A stretch of DNA of 64,000 bases, from the NCBI GenBank assembly GCA_036426205.1, contig CM071570.1, forward strand, positions 142,034,563 to 142,098,562. Direction: 5' to 3'. A program made the translations under genes and the position numbers. This document shows, piece by piece, positions 34,125-64,000 of this stretch (position 1 is the stretch's first letter; each line of letters starts with the position of its first letter). The stretch is from Ascaphus truei. Taxonomy: Eukaryota; Chordata; Amphibia; Anura; Ascaphidae. The notes beneath the pieces are model-generated. The model saw only the letters and a program-made list of their open reading frames with translations. It did no database searches and was not told the DNA's origin.

Positions 34125-34600
34125 TCTATAAAACTGAAAACGTTGTTTGTTTGCAGGGCAATCTGATTGGTCCGTCGGTCTGTCACTCAGCCTCATCTGA
34201 TTGGTCCGTGGCCCGGCCCCCCCATGTCTCTCATTGGCCTGCGTGGTTCGCTGACCACGCCTACCCAACTGCCACACTCTCGCAACAATCACAGAGCTTT
34301 GGGAGGACGCATCACATCAACACATTCCCGCCTCTCCGCCTGCTTTCACTGCTGAAAATAACCTCAGTGCAGATTCATTCCCTGCGGATTACTCACCACC
34401 TGGAGGTACCGTGCGCTGGCAAGAGCCACCCCCGCCCCCAACACCACCCCACCCCTGCACACCGCCAACACCACCCCCCCTCACCCCTGCACACCTAATA
34501 TTGCGCCCGGTCCATTACCTATGGCCGCTGCCTTCCCCCTCGGGGCGCCCTTAACCCAGCTTGGCCGCAATGTTTTCAGTTTTATAGATATCTGGAGTAT
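34125..34600 (+). mobile_element. Helitron-like fragment, 5' end
   Basis: Starts TCTATAAAACTG after an A and shares a long block (AATCTGATTGGTCCGT, CTGTCACTCAGCCTC, CTCATTGGCCTGCGTGG) with the minus strand of 43315-44131. Its 3' end was not found. Confidence 0.55.
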
Positions 34601-35200
34601 ACACACACTGCAAGGGCTCAAAGAAAGAAACTCTACACTGACCAGCAGAGAACCCATATACACACAGAACAGGGGAAATGTGTACCAGGGGCAAATACAG
34701 ACACACGGTGTGTGTGTGTGTGTGTGTGTGTGTATGGGGGGTGGGGGGTGAGAGTATATACGCAAAGAACAGGGGGCATTTGTACCAGGGGCAAATACAG
34801 ACACGGTGGGTGGGGGTATATAATGGAGGGAAGTGCTGATACACCGAGGTCAGGGGGTACACAATGGGGGCACACATGACAAGAAGGGGGTCATTACAGG
34901 CCTGGGCAGGCGTTGTGAGTATCTAACGGGGGGTGGGTAGCTTAACAGGTAGAGGGGTCTCCTCTCGGTGCGCGGGTCGCTGTAACGGTCGCCGTCCCCC
35001 CGAGCACACGCGCCGTTTCCCGCCCTCCGTTTTGTCTCTCCCATGCGGCGGCGCCTCGCGCTCAAAACACCTCACGCGGGTAACCGAACCCCCCTTGCCT
35101 TTCCAGGCTCCACCCCCCCCCCCCACACCATTTGGCTGGTGGCCAATCAGGGAAGGTGAATAGTGACGTAGTTTGGTCAGCATCTACCGGCGGCCATGTT
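34600..35200. repeat. GC-rich, microsatellite-bearing block
   Basis: Contains (TG)n at 34708-34733, a twice-repeated segment GGGGCAAATACAGACAC (about 34688 and 34788), and a CpG-rich part at 34930-35100. It could be a CpG island, but no transcript starts here that I can support; more likely repeat-derived. Confidence 0.4.
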
Positions 35201-35221
35201 TGTTAAGGGCAATTTTTTTTG

Positions 35222-35305
35222 TCAAGATTCACACAACCCACCCAAGATTCACAACCAACCAACCAAGATTCACACCCACCCACCCAAGATTCACACCCCC
35301 ACCAA
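35222..35305 (+). repeat. Minisatellite, CCAAGATTCACA unit
   Basis: Four units of about 20-22 bp, each with AAGATTCACA followed by an ACCC/AACC-rich linker. Confidence 0.85.
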
Positions 35306-36594
35306 ACAATTATTAGGGCTTGGAATACTGGGCGGCATCAGCGAGGCCTGTTTCCCTATCCATGGCCCTCACATACAAACATAGCATCAAACACCAGTAA
35401 CAAGATCCTTTTAAAGCTTGTTACTGATTACCACAAATGCAGGAACATAAATTTTTTGCACCATGGCTAGAACCACAGGTAAGCCTACATCTGCTTGCTT
35501 CCCACTAGCCAAACCTATTATGGCATTTAGGGGACTTTGGGCACATTTTCTCCTTGGCTCTGTTATAGGGAAGCCCGAAGGCACCCTATACCAAGATGTA
35601 CCGGAAAAATACAACTTGTGAGGAGAGAGCCTACCACCTTGACCATTAGGACAACAATAACACCTGTGAAAAGGAGAGCAGGAAGCCTTACATGGACCGA
35701 TGGAACCTGATTTATGAAAGTTTTACACTACCCCCAACTTGACGTGGCTTAATTCCTTGTTGGATCATACTGGCACAAGACGAACAAAGGAGAAACACCA
35801 ATCACGTATGATCCTGTGATGCATTTCAAATTAAAGGAGTAGCAGCTCAAGCTTACGAGGCCCTTCTATTGGTCCTAGTAGGACAGAGGAGCTTCCTGGC
35901 ACAGGTACGTTTTGTTTAGTTTGTTATGGAATTTGCTTTTACTCACGATTTAAATAAAGCTGGAAGACTCAATACTTCAATAGGACTTCATATTCTTGTA
36001 TACTTGCATGGCGGAAGTGGAGAGGGACAGGTCAGTGAGCACCCATATCCCTTTGATCTCTTGTGGGATAATTCTGGCAATTGCCGTCTACATCCACCTT
36101 TAAATATTACTACATTTTAGGAAATATTCCTGGAATTATACAGAAGAGACTCTGCATTTGAATCACCATGAGACACATTTCCAAGATATACGAATAGCAG
36201 CAAGTGCACATCCACAACTTGAACACATTTAAGGTAGAGATCTCACCAGGGAAAACATTTCTTGTAGTGTTGCCCAGAAACATTTTGCACAAAATATACC
36301 CGCTCATGTTACTTTCTAAAGCAGCATATACCTGTATTATGTGACAAGATGTACATTTAATAGAATCGTCACAACCTTGTGCTGCGGCCATTTGCTTCCT
36401 GCATTAAAACCTCACGTGATGTTTTATAGCCAGTTATCCAATATAGCTTTTTTTTTTATCACGATAACCAAGTGTTACTATAAACAGAAGAGGTCTAAAC
36501 AAGGTTGGTGCTGTTGTTAGAAATTGCACTGAACTTTATAAACTTGGGGTCACAAAGTAACATTTCTCAGAGGAAGCAATGTTTATACAAAATA
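35306..36594. other. Intergenic tail before MMS22L 3' end
   Basis: No gene recognised; short open frames show no domain. Confidence 0.5.
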
Positions 36595-36600
36595 TTTATT
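36595..36600 (-). terminator. MMS22L: Candidate poly(A) signal of MMS22L
   Basis: AATAAA on the minus strand, about 250 nt downstream of the MMS22L stop. A plausible position for a short 3' UTR; no transcript evidence is available here. Confidence 0.4.
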
Positions 36601-36852
36601 GCCAATGCTCTTTCAAGAAAATCCAGTCTGTTGCTTATCCAGGAAGAGTGCGGAGAGGGACGCGAGCCACGTTTTGAGTGACGTTGCAATTTCATTGCAA
36701 AGACAAAAAAAAAGCCACTTGTCATGACATTCTTATGTATTATACAGAATTGTGAGTACAAATATCAGTTCATTTAATGCCCCAATATTTTTAGGGGATG
36801 TTACAAGTATAAAAAGTCAATTTCTGGTGGTTAGCCTACAAAATATTCCCAG

Positions 36853-56439
<19,587 letters not shown>

Positions 56440-58770
56440 CTGAAAAAAAAGACCATAATTCACCTTCTTAGAGACCAATCAATACAAACAGAACATTTTC
56501 ACAGCATGCCTGCACATATTCTCTGCACCGGCACCTCCTGCTGGGAGGGGGTTAATTGCAAACGCTAGAAATAAAAACACCCATTTGAATTAACCTAAGG
56601 GAAATACTGTTAAATAGAAATCAGAGGACAAGAATGTGCATGTGGAAAGCACTCGTTTGTCATCCAGTTATACGCAGAAACAGCATACAATGTGAACAAG
56701 TGACGGGGCATATGAAAGATGGCTGCCACATCATGTTCTCCAACAGAGGTTGTCTGCCAATAGTAGCCCAAAAGATTTTTTCTTTATGTTTACATAATAA
56801 ATATTTAGAAACAAAAAAAAAACGGCGTTTTAACATTTATGGCAAGCAGCAGGCTGATTCGTAAAGTAAAAACAGAAGTTACGATTAGCGCTATTTTTAC
56901 AGTTGCTTCACGTTGACAATAAAACCGGAATGTTTCGTGTGTCATTTCCTTGCATCAGCACCTCCAAGAAATGACTAGTCCAGTCCTGGGCGGATGAATG
57001 ACGATGACATCATGTCGGGCAGCACCAATTTAATTCTAATTACTTATGTATTCATAGCTTTCCCTGTGCTTATAAAGGATTTGCAGACAGCAAAAAGGTT
57101 AATTCCATTTCATTAATAAGTAGGTGTGCAGCACAATGTGTGTGTGGTCTGGCATTTCCTTTAACATCCAACTGAACAAATAAAAATGTGTATAACATGC
57201 AGGGTGCACCTTTCTTACAACCAGGGAGAAACCTGTGTTTCTATAAGCCCAGAAACGTCTCAGCGGCCACAGAGCAGGCCGGGCAGCAGATTTCCCAATA
57301 CATTTAGAAAATTATATTACAAGGCTGCGTCCCCATCTTTGTTAGTACAGGAAGGACAAAAAAAAAAGCATCTCTTCTGCAGACAATGTGGCATGAATTC
57401 AATAATACACTCAATTTTCGTTGATTCCTCTAGTACCATGCTTGCTACTTAATCTAATTTGGAAGTTGTGACTTTCTAGAGGTTTAATAGAGATATGTCT
57501 GTGGGGAATCAATGTTCCCTGAAGGGGGGGGAGGGGAAAAAGGCATTAACAAATTTGTCTGGCAGAGCCAGGCTCAAAGCATTGCTGCAGTAGGCTGATG
57601 AACTAAATAACATGCTTATTAAAAACAATCCGCAGAAACGCACCATCATTGCTGTTTCCATTTATCTTCTGGTCAACCCAATTGTGAACGTGCATTAAAG
57701 CACTGGCTACATTATTACATTTGCTTTATTAAATTCTACAAACAGCCCTGTAAAATCACAGCCTAGATATTGAGATGATAAAAGCACAGAGGAATGCAGT
57801 GACTTAAACCATGATAAGTGTTGAGTCACAATGTTGTACTTAAACTGAACTGAAGGGAGAAAATGCTGATAAGATTACAGTGTGTTTCACGCTTAGTCTC
57901 TGATTATTTCTTGTGTTGCTTTTGTATCGGAGGAGCAGATGCTTTTGCTTCTTTTCCCACTCTACCAATGAGAAAAAAATTATTTTAGAAATGACTTGCA
58001 GGTGTTTAAGGAAAGATCATAATTAACATGCTACATTATAAAAAATACATGGATTCCGACCACCACAAACTCCTCCTACCTTGAGAATTTAGACCTACAG
58101 TACAAATGTCATGATACTCCAGAGATATTCACAGCTGTGAAGCACAACGGCCTTCCACTAACCACTGCCCTTTAGTGGATGTGATGTGGGAAGCCGGGTA
58201 AACTCACAACTAGGACAAAAACAGGCCAGCCGCCACGTTCAATTTACTTTTAAAAAGATGATGAACTTTGGGAGACCTGGAAGCATATACGTACACCCAA
58301 TACAAATACACAGATCTGCATGCCAACATTGAAGGGTTTGGCAATGTTCTTGTTATTGAGTGGCTCGTCGGCAGTGTTGCTGCTGCCGGCTGGAACATCC
58401 TCCTTGATAAGAATAGAGGATAGTAGTAAGTACCAGTGGGAGACACAAGCAGCGTGAATTGCTACTGGAAGTCCTACTCTGACTGGACAATATAAGCATG
58501 TGTGCACAGCTGTCTTTTTTCCGTTCCATTATAATAGAGCAGGGTCAGAACAAATTGCAGAACTCCAGCCAGGGAACACTGCTGAAGCTTCCCAGCATCG
58601 CTGTGAAATGATTGTATAGTTGGCAAGAAATTTTAAAAATACATTTTTAGTATAAGTAAAAGTGCAAGGGAAATCCCCTGCCAAGTGATTTGGGATCAGC
58701 AGCAGGATTTTTCCTGGGGCATGTTACTGTACTTGTTATTCACCCTAACTTTTAGCTTCACATTGCAAGG
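56440..58770. other. Presumed MMS22L intron, no exon found
   Basis: The next upstream MMS22L exon must end in phase 2 and encode residues before the RSMHQQLC-like region. I found no candidate here. No repeat with clear ends was seen. Confidence 0.5.
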
Positions 58771-58836
58771 CCAGTAACCAATCTCACACTGATGAGACCC
58801 AAAAGGTCGAAACAGCTGTTTGAGTAGGTTTACTGG
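58771..58836 (+). ncRNA. Type I hammerhead ribozyme core
   Basis: CTGATGA (58789-58795), stem II GACC/GGTC with a 5-nt loop (58796-58808), GAAA (58809-58812), and the self-complementary stem III strand ACAGCTGT (58812-58819). The predicted cleavage is after U58820. The flanks CCAGTAA (58771) and TTACTGG (58830-58836) close stem I. All conserved core bases are present. The short palindromic stem III is typical of dimer-type hammerheads known in retroelements. Confidence 0.65.
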
Positions 58837-59045
58837 CTATGCAAATCATTAACCCAGGCTGTGCTAAAAAACTGCATAATGCGGCAGGCATAAGCTTGTA
58901 GGGGTCAATGTTTAAATGGGTAAGAAGCAAAACGTGACACACTGTGTTCATTTGTAGGTCATTACCCCAAATAAAAATACAACTTGTGAGCACATTCACA
59001 TGTCTCAGACAGGTTTGCAGCAATGCTTTTCACCATTATCTCTTA
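58837..59045 (+). repeat. Repeat body downstream of the hammerhead
   Basis: Shares ACTTGTGAGCACATT and AGACAGGT with the arms of 6907-7562, so this is part of a dispersed element. Confidence 0.5.
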
Positions 59046-59855
59046 GCATTATTTCTGGGGCTAATTTTTTAGGAATAAAATACACGTTTAAAAAATAATC
59101 AGTGAGCAAGAAAAAACCAGGCGGTGAAAACAGATTTTCTACTCTACAGTATGGTGAACCCCCCACTCCACCCCTTAAACAACATTACACTTGCAGAGGG
59201 AATTGTCCCTTTTAACATCATTACATCAACACAGCACTTTTTCTTCCTGCAGAACTGTATCCTTTAAAATACACAAATAAGTACAGTATATGAATAGGAA
59301 AGCAGCCAGCTGTACATAGCTGTATTGTAGTGCATACACTAAAGCTTCCTGGAACACGGAGAAGTGTCAAATATTCCACAAGTCATTACAAACAGCACCT
59401 CTCTCATTAAAATAATGAGCATCCCCTAGCCTTTTCCTCCTTTTTCTAAACTGCTGACTAATAAAGCAAGCCCCTTTTCGACAGAGGATACCTCAGTGGC
59501 TGGAGCCATCAGCAGAGTGGCACAGTCATGTATTTGGTTCCAATTCTCTTTAAATGTTGCACAGCGCCCCGGTAGCTGAGAGATCATGTTTAAGTGAAAA
59601 CTATGGGACCTCCTATTAAATCAACAAAAATAATATACAATTGCACTGCAACTCAAAATATCTACAGTCCGCTTTGGAGATCAAGGTACCCATCTATTCT
59701 ACATTTCAGCACCACAGACAGCTCCTGATTTACAGCAGCAATCCCGGTGAAGGTGCACAGCCATGCAACTTATTCTCAGCTACGGGACAATCCGATTCCT
59801 GAGATACTGGTGAAGTTACAGGTATTCCTGTTTTTTTAAACAAGATTGAAAGGGC
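59046..59855. other. Presumed MMS22L intron, nothing recognised
   Basis: A short open stretch on the minus strand near 59611-59530 was considered as an exon and rejected. Confidence 0.5.
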
Positions 59856-59868
59856 TGTCCAATAGGAA
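59856..59868 (+). repeat. Left target-site duplication (13 bp)
   Basis: TGTCCAATAGGAA, exact copy at 60183-60195. Confidence 0.85.
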
Positions 59869-60182
59869 CTAAAGGGGAAATGCTGCACACCACATAACAA
59901 TAATATAAAAATACAACTACCGGTGCTCCTGGTTCAGGATTCTCTGTGATGATCCATCTTACAATGGAAAGTATAAGAAACAGGGCTCCACAGAATTTTC
60001 AAAATTAATTTACTGCCAACAAATTGACTGACATTTTGGCCACAATTGGCCTTTCACAAAGCAGAATGGCATAATGATGCTTTGAGAAAGGCCAATTGTG
60101 GCCGAAACGTCAGTCAATTTGTTGGCAATAAATTAATTTGGAAAATTCTGTGGAGCCCTGTTTCTTATACAGTACTTTCCAT
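59869..60182 (+). mobile_element. Inverted-repeat insertion, 13-bp duplication
   Basis: Unpaired left part (59869-59960), left arm (59961-60058), hinge (60059-60081), right arm (60082-60182) ending at the duplication. The right arm contains GGCC-AATTGT-GGCC followed by GAAACGTCAG, a decayed relative of the hammerhead 3' half. Confidence 0.8.
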
Positions 60183-60195
60183 TGTCCAATAGGAA

Positions 60196-61427
60196 GGCAC
60201 AAACTGATCATGTTGGCCTGAGATTTTGTGACCATGTTTGCTGGAGGGAGATTTAAACCTGGTAACTACATCGGGAAGAATTTCGGGAACAAGTGTAGGG
60301 CAGGGGAGATGTCCCTACAATTAATATGTATTTGTCAATATGAAGAGGTAATGGAGTATTAAAATACAAGTCTTCGAAACACACTGGAAAAAAAACAAAA
60401 CATTCTCCATGATATTAACAGATTCTAATCTACAATACTCCTTTAAAATACTATTATTAGGATTATAGCAATTTATCTTGTTACTAAAATATATTATAGT
60501 GCTGTAAGTACAGTTAATATTCACAATTACTATGGCAAGTCCTGGTAACATTTATTCAATTAAAGTGTTTGTTTTCAGATTGCTACTGACTAAATCAAGA
60601 TAATTACACATCTATGATGCAAGTCAAATACTTTCCTCTGCTTAGCACATTTTTTTTTTGGTATACACTTGTCAAGCCACACAATTCCAATGAGTATAAA
60701 TACAATTAACAGTCAGTCTTGTAAACTTACTTTTTGTTTTCCTTTCCCCATTTCTTGCAGCAATGTTAAAATAAATCAAAACGGACTATAACAGTAAGAG
60801 AATAACTATGGGTCTCCCTCAACCATCACCGAGATGTCAGAAATAGAATTATAGGCATTTCATCCATTGCACTGCCAACCTGTGTGTTCATGTTTAAATC
60901 ATACATTATGATTTTAGCATCATATAAAATGTCATGTGTTTTATGTTTAGATGTCCATCATAGTATATCAGAATAGTGCCTGTGACCTTAGTGTTCTAAA
61001 GATAAACCATGGATCACATTTGAAAAACTTAGTGACATCTTTCACAATTTTTATATAGAGCAATGTTACATCTTGCCTGAATATATCCTGCACATAGAAA
61101 GTGTTAAATATATAGCTGAAAATGTACAGTGAAGTTTTTCAAATCTCCGAATCACTACCATTTGGTGTGAATAACAATGCATTTCCTTCCTATTTTCTAG
61201 ATTACACTAGTTTATAACACTAACATATTGGCATTACAGTATAACCTGGATGTCTGAATTTATCAAACAGACTAGTATTTAATAAATAGTGTGCACACTC
61301 TGTTAATAAAAATCTACCTAAAATTACCCTCGTCTATTCATTCAGCACTAATTACATAAAAAAAAAGGGGTTTCCCCTGCCAGACATAGGATATGAAAGG
61401 CATTTTAGAAGAATGTTGAAATAAATG
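60196..61427. other. Presumed MMS22L intron, nothing recognised
   Basis: AT-rich, no supported feature. Confidence 0.5.
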
Positions 61428-61432
61428 TTCAC

Positions 61433-62761
61433 TGTCACGGGAGACCAGGAACTTTTAACACCATTTATATATTACCGGGATCATATATTAGGCAAAACAA
61501 GGTAGTGAAAACAAATTGTGTTTATTTTGGTAAACCCACGTACAAAAAGAATTACACAAGAAACAGTTAAAAATACACTTAGTGGGGGCCTGGGGGAAAA
61601 ATCTAGGCTTTCCTAGGTGCCCGCTTGGGTGAGCTTACCCTGACCGGGATATCCACCCGGTTCTCCTGGTCCTTTTTTCGGCATCAGTTCGTAGCCACGA
61701 CCGCTACGTTCGATTCTCAGAACTTGGGCACAAAAGACGGGACTTAGTCTCTGCGAGGCAGACTTTCCTAGCTTCAAAACGAAGCCGGTTGCTGTCATTT
61801 GCAACAGAGCAACCTTGGAAAAGCCCACCGTAGCATCATCGACACAAGTCACTGGAAGGTCTCGTTCTCTGCCTCGGCCATCTCCTTACGTATGCTCCGC
61901 TAAGCTATCCTTAGCATGGAGGTAGAAGGTGGAAACCCTTCCACTTTAGCCAATAGAAATAGGGGCTCGGCTCTTGACTCACGTCAGAAGAGGGGCGTGC
62001 CAAGCCGGCTCGGGCTGCCCCATGGACGGGACATATTAATTGACCAATGGGAAAAGCGTCAACATTCTGCCGCTTCCCCCAGTCAACTCATTGCCACCTA
62101 CTGGGCAGGCTCCACTAAGTCTGGCAGACCAGATGATCCTCCCCGCAGGGGGTCCCTGTTCTCCAGACTCAGTACTCCGCCCTGCCCCGTCCACATAGCA
62201 CCCCGACACCTCTCAACATCCGGTCTCCTCTTTGAACTACGGATTCTATGCAGACTTGCTGGCACCTTAAGCAGATGCCCTGGCTGACTGCATAGAGCAT
62301 TATAATAAATATATAGAGTACACAAAACATTAATACATGGGGGACCTTGGGGAGACTCACAACTGTAAGGGATATAGGACTGAGATATCAAGGCTCAAAA
62401 ACCAGGAGCCTGGGGCACAAGGGGCAGCCCTGGTGTAATTCCACGCGTGTACCGGCAAATCATGCCTACTCGCCGGATTGAATTAAGGTACTACCGGTAG
62501 CTCCGGGCCCTGAACTCCTGCAAACAAAATAATTGCATTCTTACCCAAATATCCCACCTAAAACTTCCACACAGTAAGTTTCATGAGTCTGGCGTAAAGG
62601 GAACATGGAAAGTGGAAAAACAGGGGTCACTTTAACTTTTCATGCAACGATACATGGCCCCTGGCTTATAGTGCTAGGTTGCAGCAGGGGTCCCACGGGA
62701 TCCAAGGGTAACCAGAGGGCTTAACCGTTATTATATAGTCTGGTTACCCATGCCCGTAACA
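61433..62761 (-). mobile_element. Solo gypsy-type LTR, 5-bp duplication
   Basis: TGTCACGGGAGACCAGG to GGTTACCCATGCCCGTAACA with TTCAC at 61428-61432 and 62762-62766. TG...CA ends. Homologous to the LTR at 16632 next to a gypsy pol fragment, which sets the family. Confidence 0.88.
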
Positions 62762-62766
62762 TTCAC

Positions 62767-63856
62767 ACTGGCGTCTATCACATTATAATTCATATTTTCT
62801 GTGGTGCACTTGTAAAATGTGATCAATAAACAAAGAATGTAGTCTAATCCGTACAACTCACTATTATTACAGTTGAGTTCACTGTAATATAGCTTTTACA
62901 GAACTTCATAAATCTAAATAAGGAATGAGTTAATAAGCAAAAAGACCCCAAGACGGAGGATTCACTGTAATGGTTCCTCGAAGAACTGCCTAATAAATCT
63001 ATCAATAAGGATGCAATTTTACAATTGAGAATTTTTTTTTAACGATATTCCAGATACGTTTTGCTTTTCCTACAATTTATTTTTTATCAACCAATTTGTT
63101 TCTTACACCGCCCAGGACCAAAAAGACAGTCCCCTGTTATTACAGCTTTGGCAGCATATGTTAAAAGCTAACCTTCCATTACAGATTGCTTTCCCTCACA
63201 ATCATCATGGTTGCCAGTTAAAGAAGTCCAATTTACAGTGGTCTCCTAGAACGCTTTTCTTTCCCCATCTCACAAGTTTACATTTTTCTCAGGAATAACA
63301 GCTTTCAGATATTAGATTTACTTATTGAAGCTGGGTCACCCGTTTTCTCCCATACGATCTAAGGTGTCACCCAACACGCAGCAGATTGTTCTCATAGGAG
63401 CTGAAGAGGCTCTTCATGCCAAAGCAATTAGGCTGAAGAATGAGAGCGGTGCCTCTGTATTAAACACGAACAAGGCCACCTCTTACTGGCCGGGCATAAC
63501 TGGAAGGCAGTGAGTGAATGTAGCCTGTAAGCGACTGCAAGGTGGCAGGTTGAGAGAGAGGACCAAACACCACATAGACATCTTTAGTAATCTGAGATCG
63601 TCAAATCTTTTAGTTCAATTAAAGGTTTATTGGAGATACTAGGAAACAAACTCCTAATGCACTTATATTTTTATTAAGCAATCTTCAGTTTTCAGAAGGC
63701 TTAATTTTCTATACCTCCTCCCTTTTAGGTGCCATAAAGGAGCCTGCACAGGCAAACTCCACCCCATTCCCCTCCTTACTGGCCCTCTGACAGGGACATA
63801 GTGGGCTATAGGTTGAGGAAAATTCCAAGAGCCAGGGTGTGCAGCGCACAGCAAGG
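62767..63856. other. Presumed MMS22L intron, nothing recognised
   Basis: No supported feature. Confidence 0.5.
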
Positions 63857-64000
63857 ATGATAAGAGCAGGTCTTGCAGTAAAATTCTTTTATTGGTAAGT
63901 CATCTGGATGTGGGACAGCAGCAAACTTCAACGCGTTGAAGTTTGCTGCTGCCACATCCAGATGACTTACCAATAAAAAGAATTTTACTGCAAGACCTGC
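63857..64000. repeat. Near-perfect palindrome centred on ACGCGT
   Basis: GCAGGTCTTGCAGTAAAATT at 63871 pairs with AATTTTACTGCAAGACCTGC at 63981-64000, and the centre is CTTCAACGCGTTGAAG with no spacer. It reaches the window edge, so its extent is unknown. Confidence 0.85.

Noticed and set aside
34930..35100. CpG island or promoter of a third gene
   Set aside because: No exon or conserved frame is attached; GC-rich repeats nearby explain the composition.
58095..58136. Possible small MMS22L exon (CEYLWSIMTFV on the minus strand)
   Set aside because: The phase could fit only with a very poor donor (CT|GTAGGT), and no matching MMS22L segment is known to me.
59530..59611. Possible MMS22L exon on the minus strand (LPGRCATFKENWNQIHDCAT between an AG and GAG|GTATCC)
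   Set aside because: It ends in phase 0, while the next exon needs phase 2, and the peptide does not resemble MMS22L as I know it.

Overview
The window is a piece of a vertebrate nuclear genome. Two adjacent, convergent protein-coding genes are recognisable, both split by introns and both incomplete in the window. The + strand carries the last five coding exons of a BTB-BACK-Kelch gene that I identify as KLHL32 (7913 to 31927). The - strand carries the last eleven coding exons of MMS22L, the homologous-recombination partner of TONSL (56439 down to 36853). Every exon-exon phase I derived is compatible, and the two stop codons face each other across about 4.9 kb. To my knowledge KLHL32 and MMS22L are also convergent neighbours in human (6q16), so this is conserved synteny. 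The style of repeats (tRNA-derived SINEs, repeats ending in a 'gcgct' motif, palindromic hAT MITEs, inverted repeats with GAAACGCG hinges, Helitrons, TTAA elements) suggests an amphibian, most likely a frog. That is an impression, not proof.

Layout. 1-7.9 kb: KLHL32 intron with LINE fragments, a SINE and two large inverted-repeat insertions. 7.9-8.6 kb: large KLHL32 exon (BACK end and first Kelch blades). 8.6-20.4 kb: intron with a hAT element filled by about 2 kb of polypyrimidine, a GC-rich MITE, and a gypsy LTR with a fragment of pol. 20.4-31.9 kb: the last four KLHL32 exons, with a second hAT element filled by about 2 kb of GA-rich satellite in the intron after exon B, and three palindromic MITEs. 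31.9-36.6 kb: intergenic region with a GC-rich Helitron-like piece. 36.6-56.4 kb: MMS22L exons with a decayed Tc1, a complete-ended Helitron, MITEs, a solo LTR and many microsatellites. 56.4-64 kb: probably MMS22L intron, with no exon I can support, but with a hammerhead-ribozyme core, an inverted-repeat insertion, a solo LTR and a palindrome running off the end.

The least ordinary content is a group of inverted-repeat insertions at 4036-5412, 5817-6852, 16931-17523 and 59869-60182. Each is flanked by a 13-15 bp direct repeat and has the same asymmetric plan: an unpaired end segment, an arm, a hinge, and an inverted arm ending at the duplication. Two hinges carry hammerhead-like core motifs and a third a degenerate one. 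At 58771-58836 a separate sequence has a full hammerhead core. I propose a retrotransposed, ribozyme-bearing family (Penelope-like or retrozyme-like); this is inference.

The two genes do not form an operon or pathway. KLHL32 is a presumed CUL3 adaptor and MMS22L a replication-fork repair factor; they are simply neighbours.
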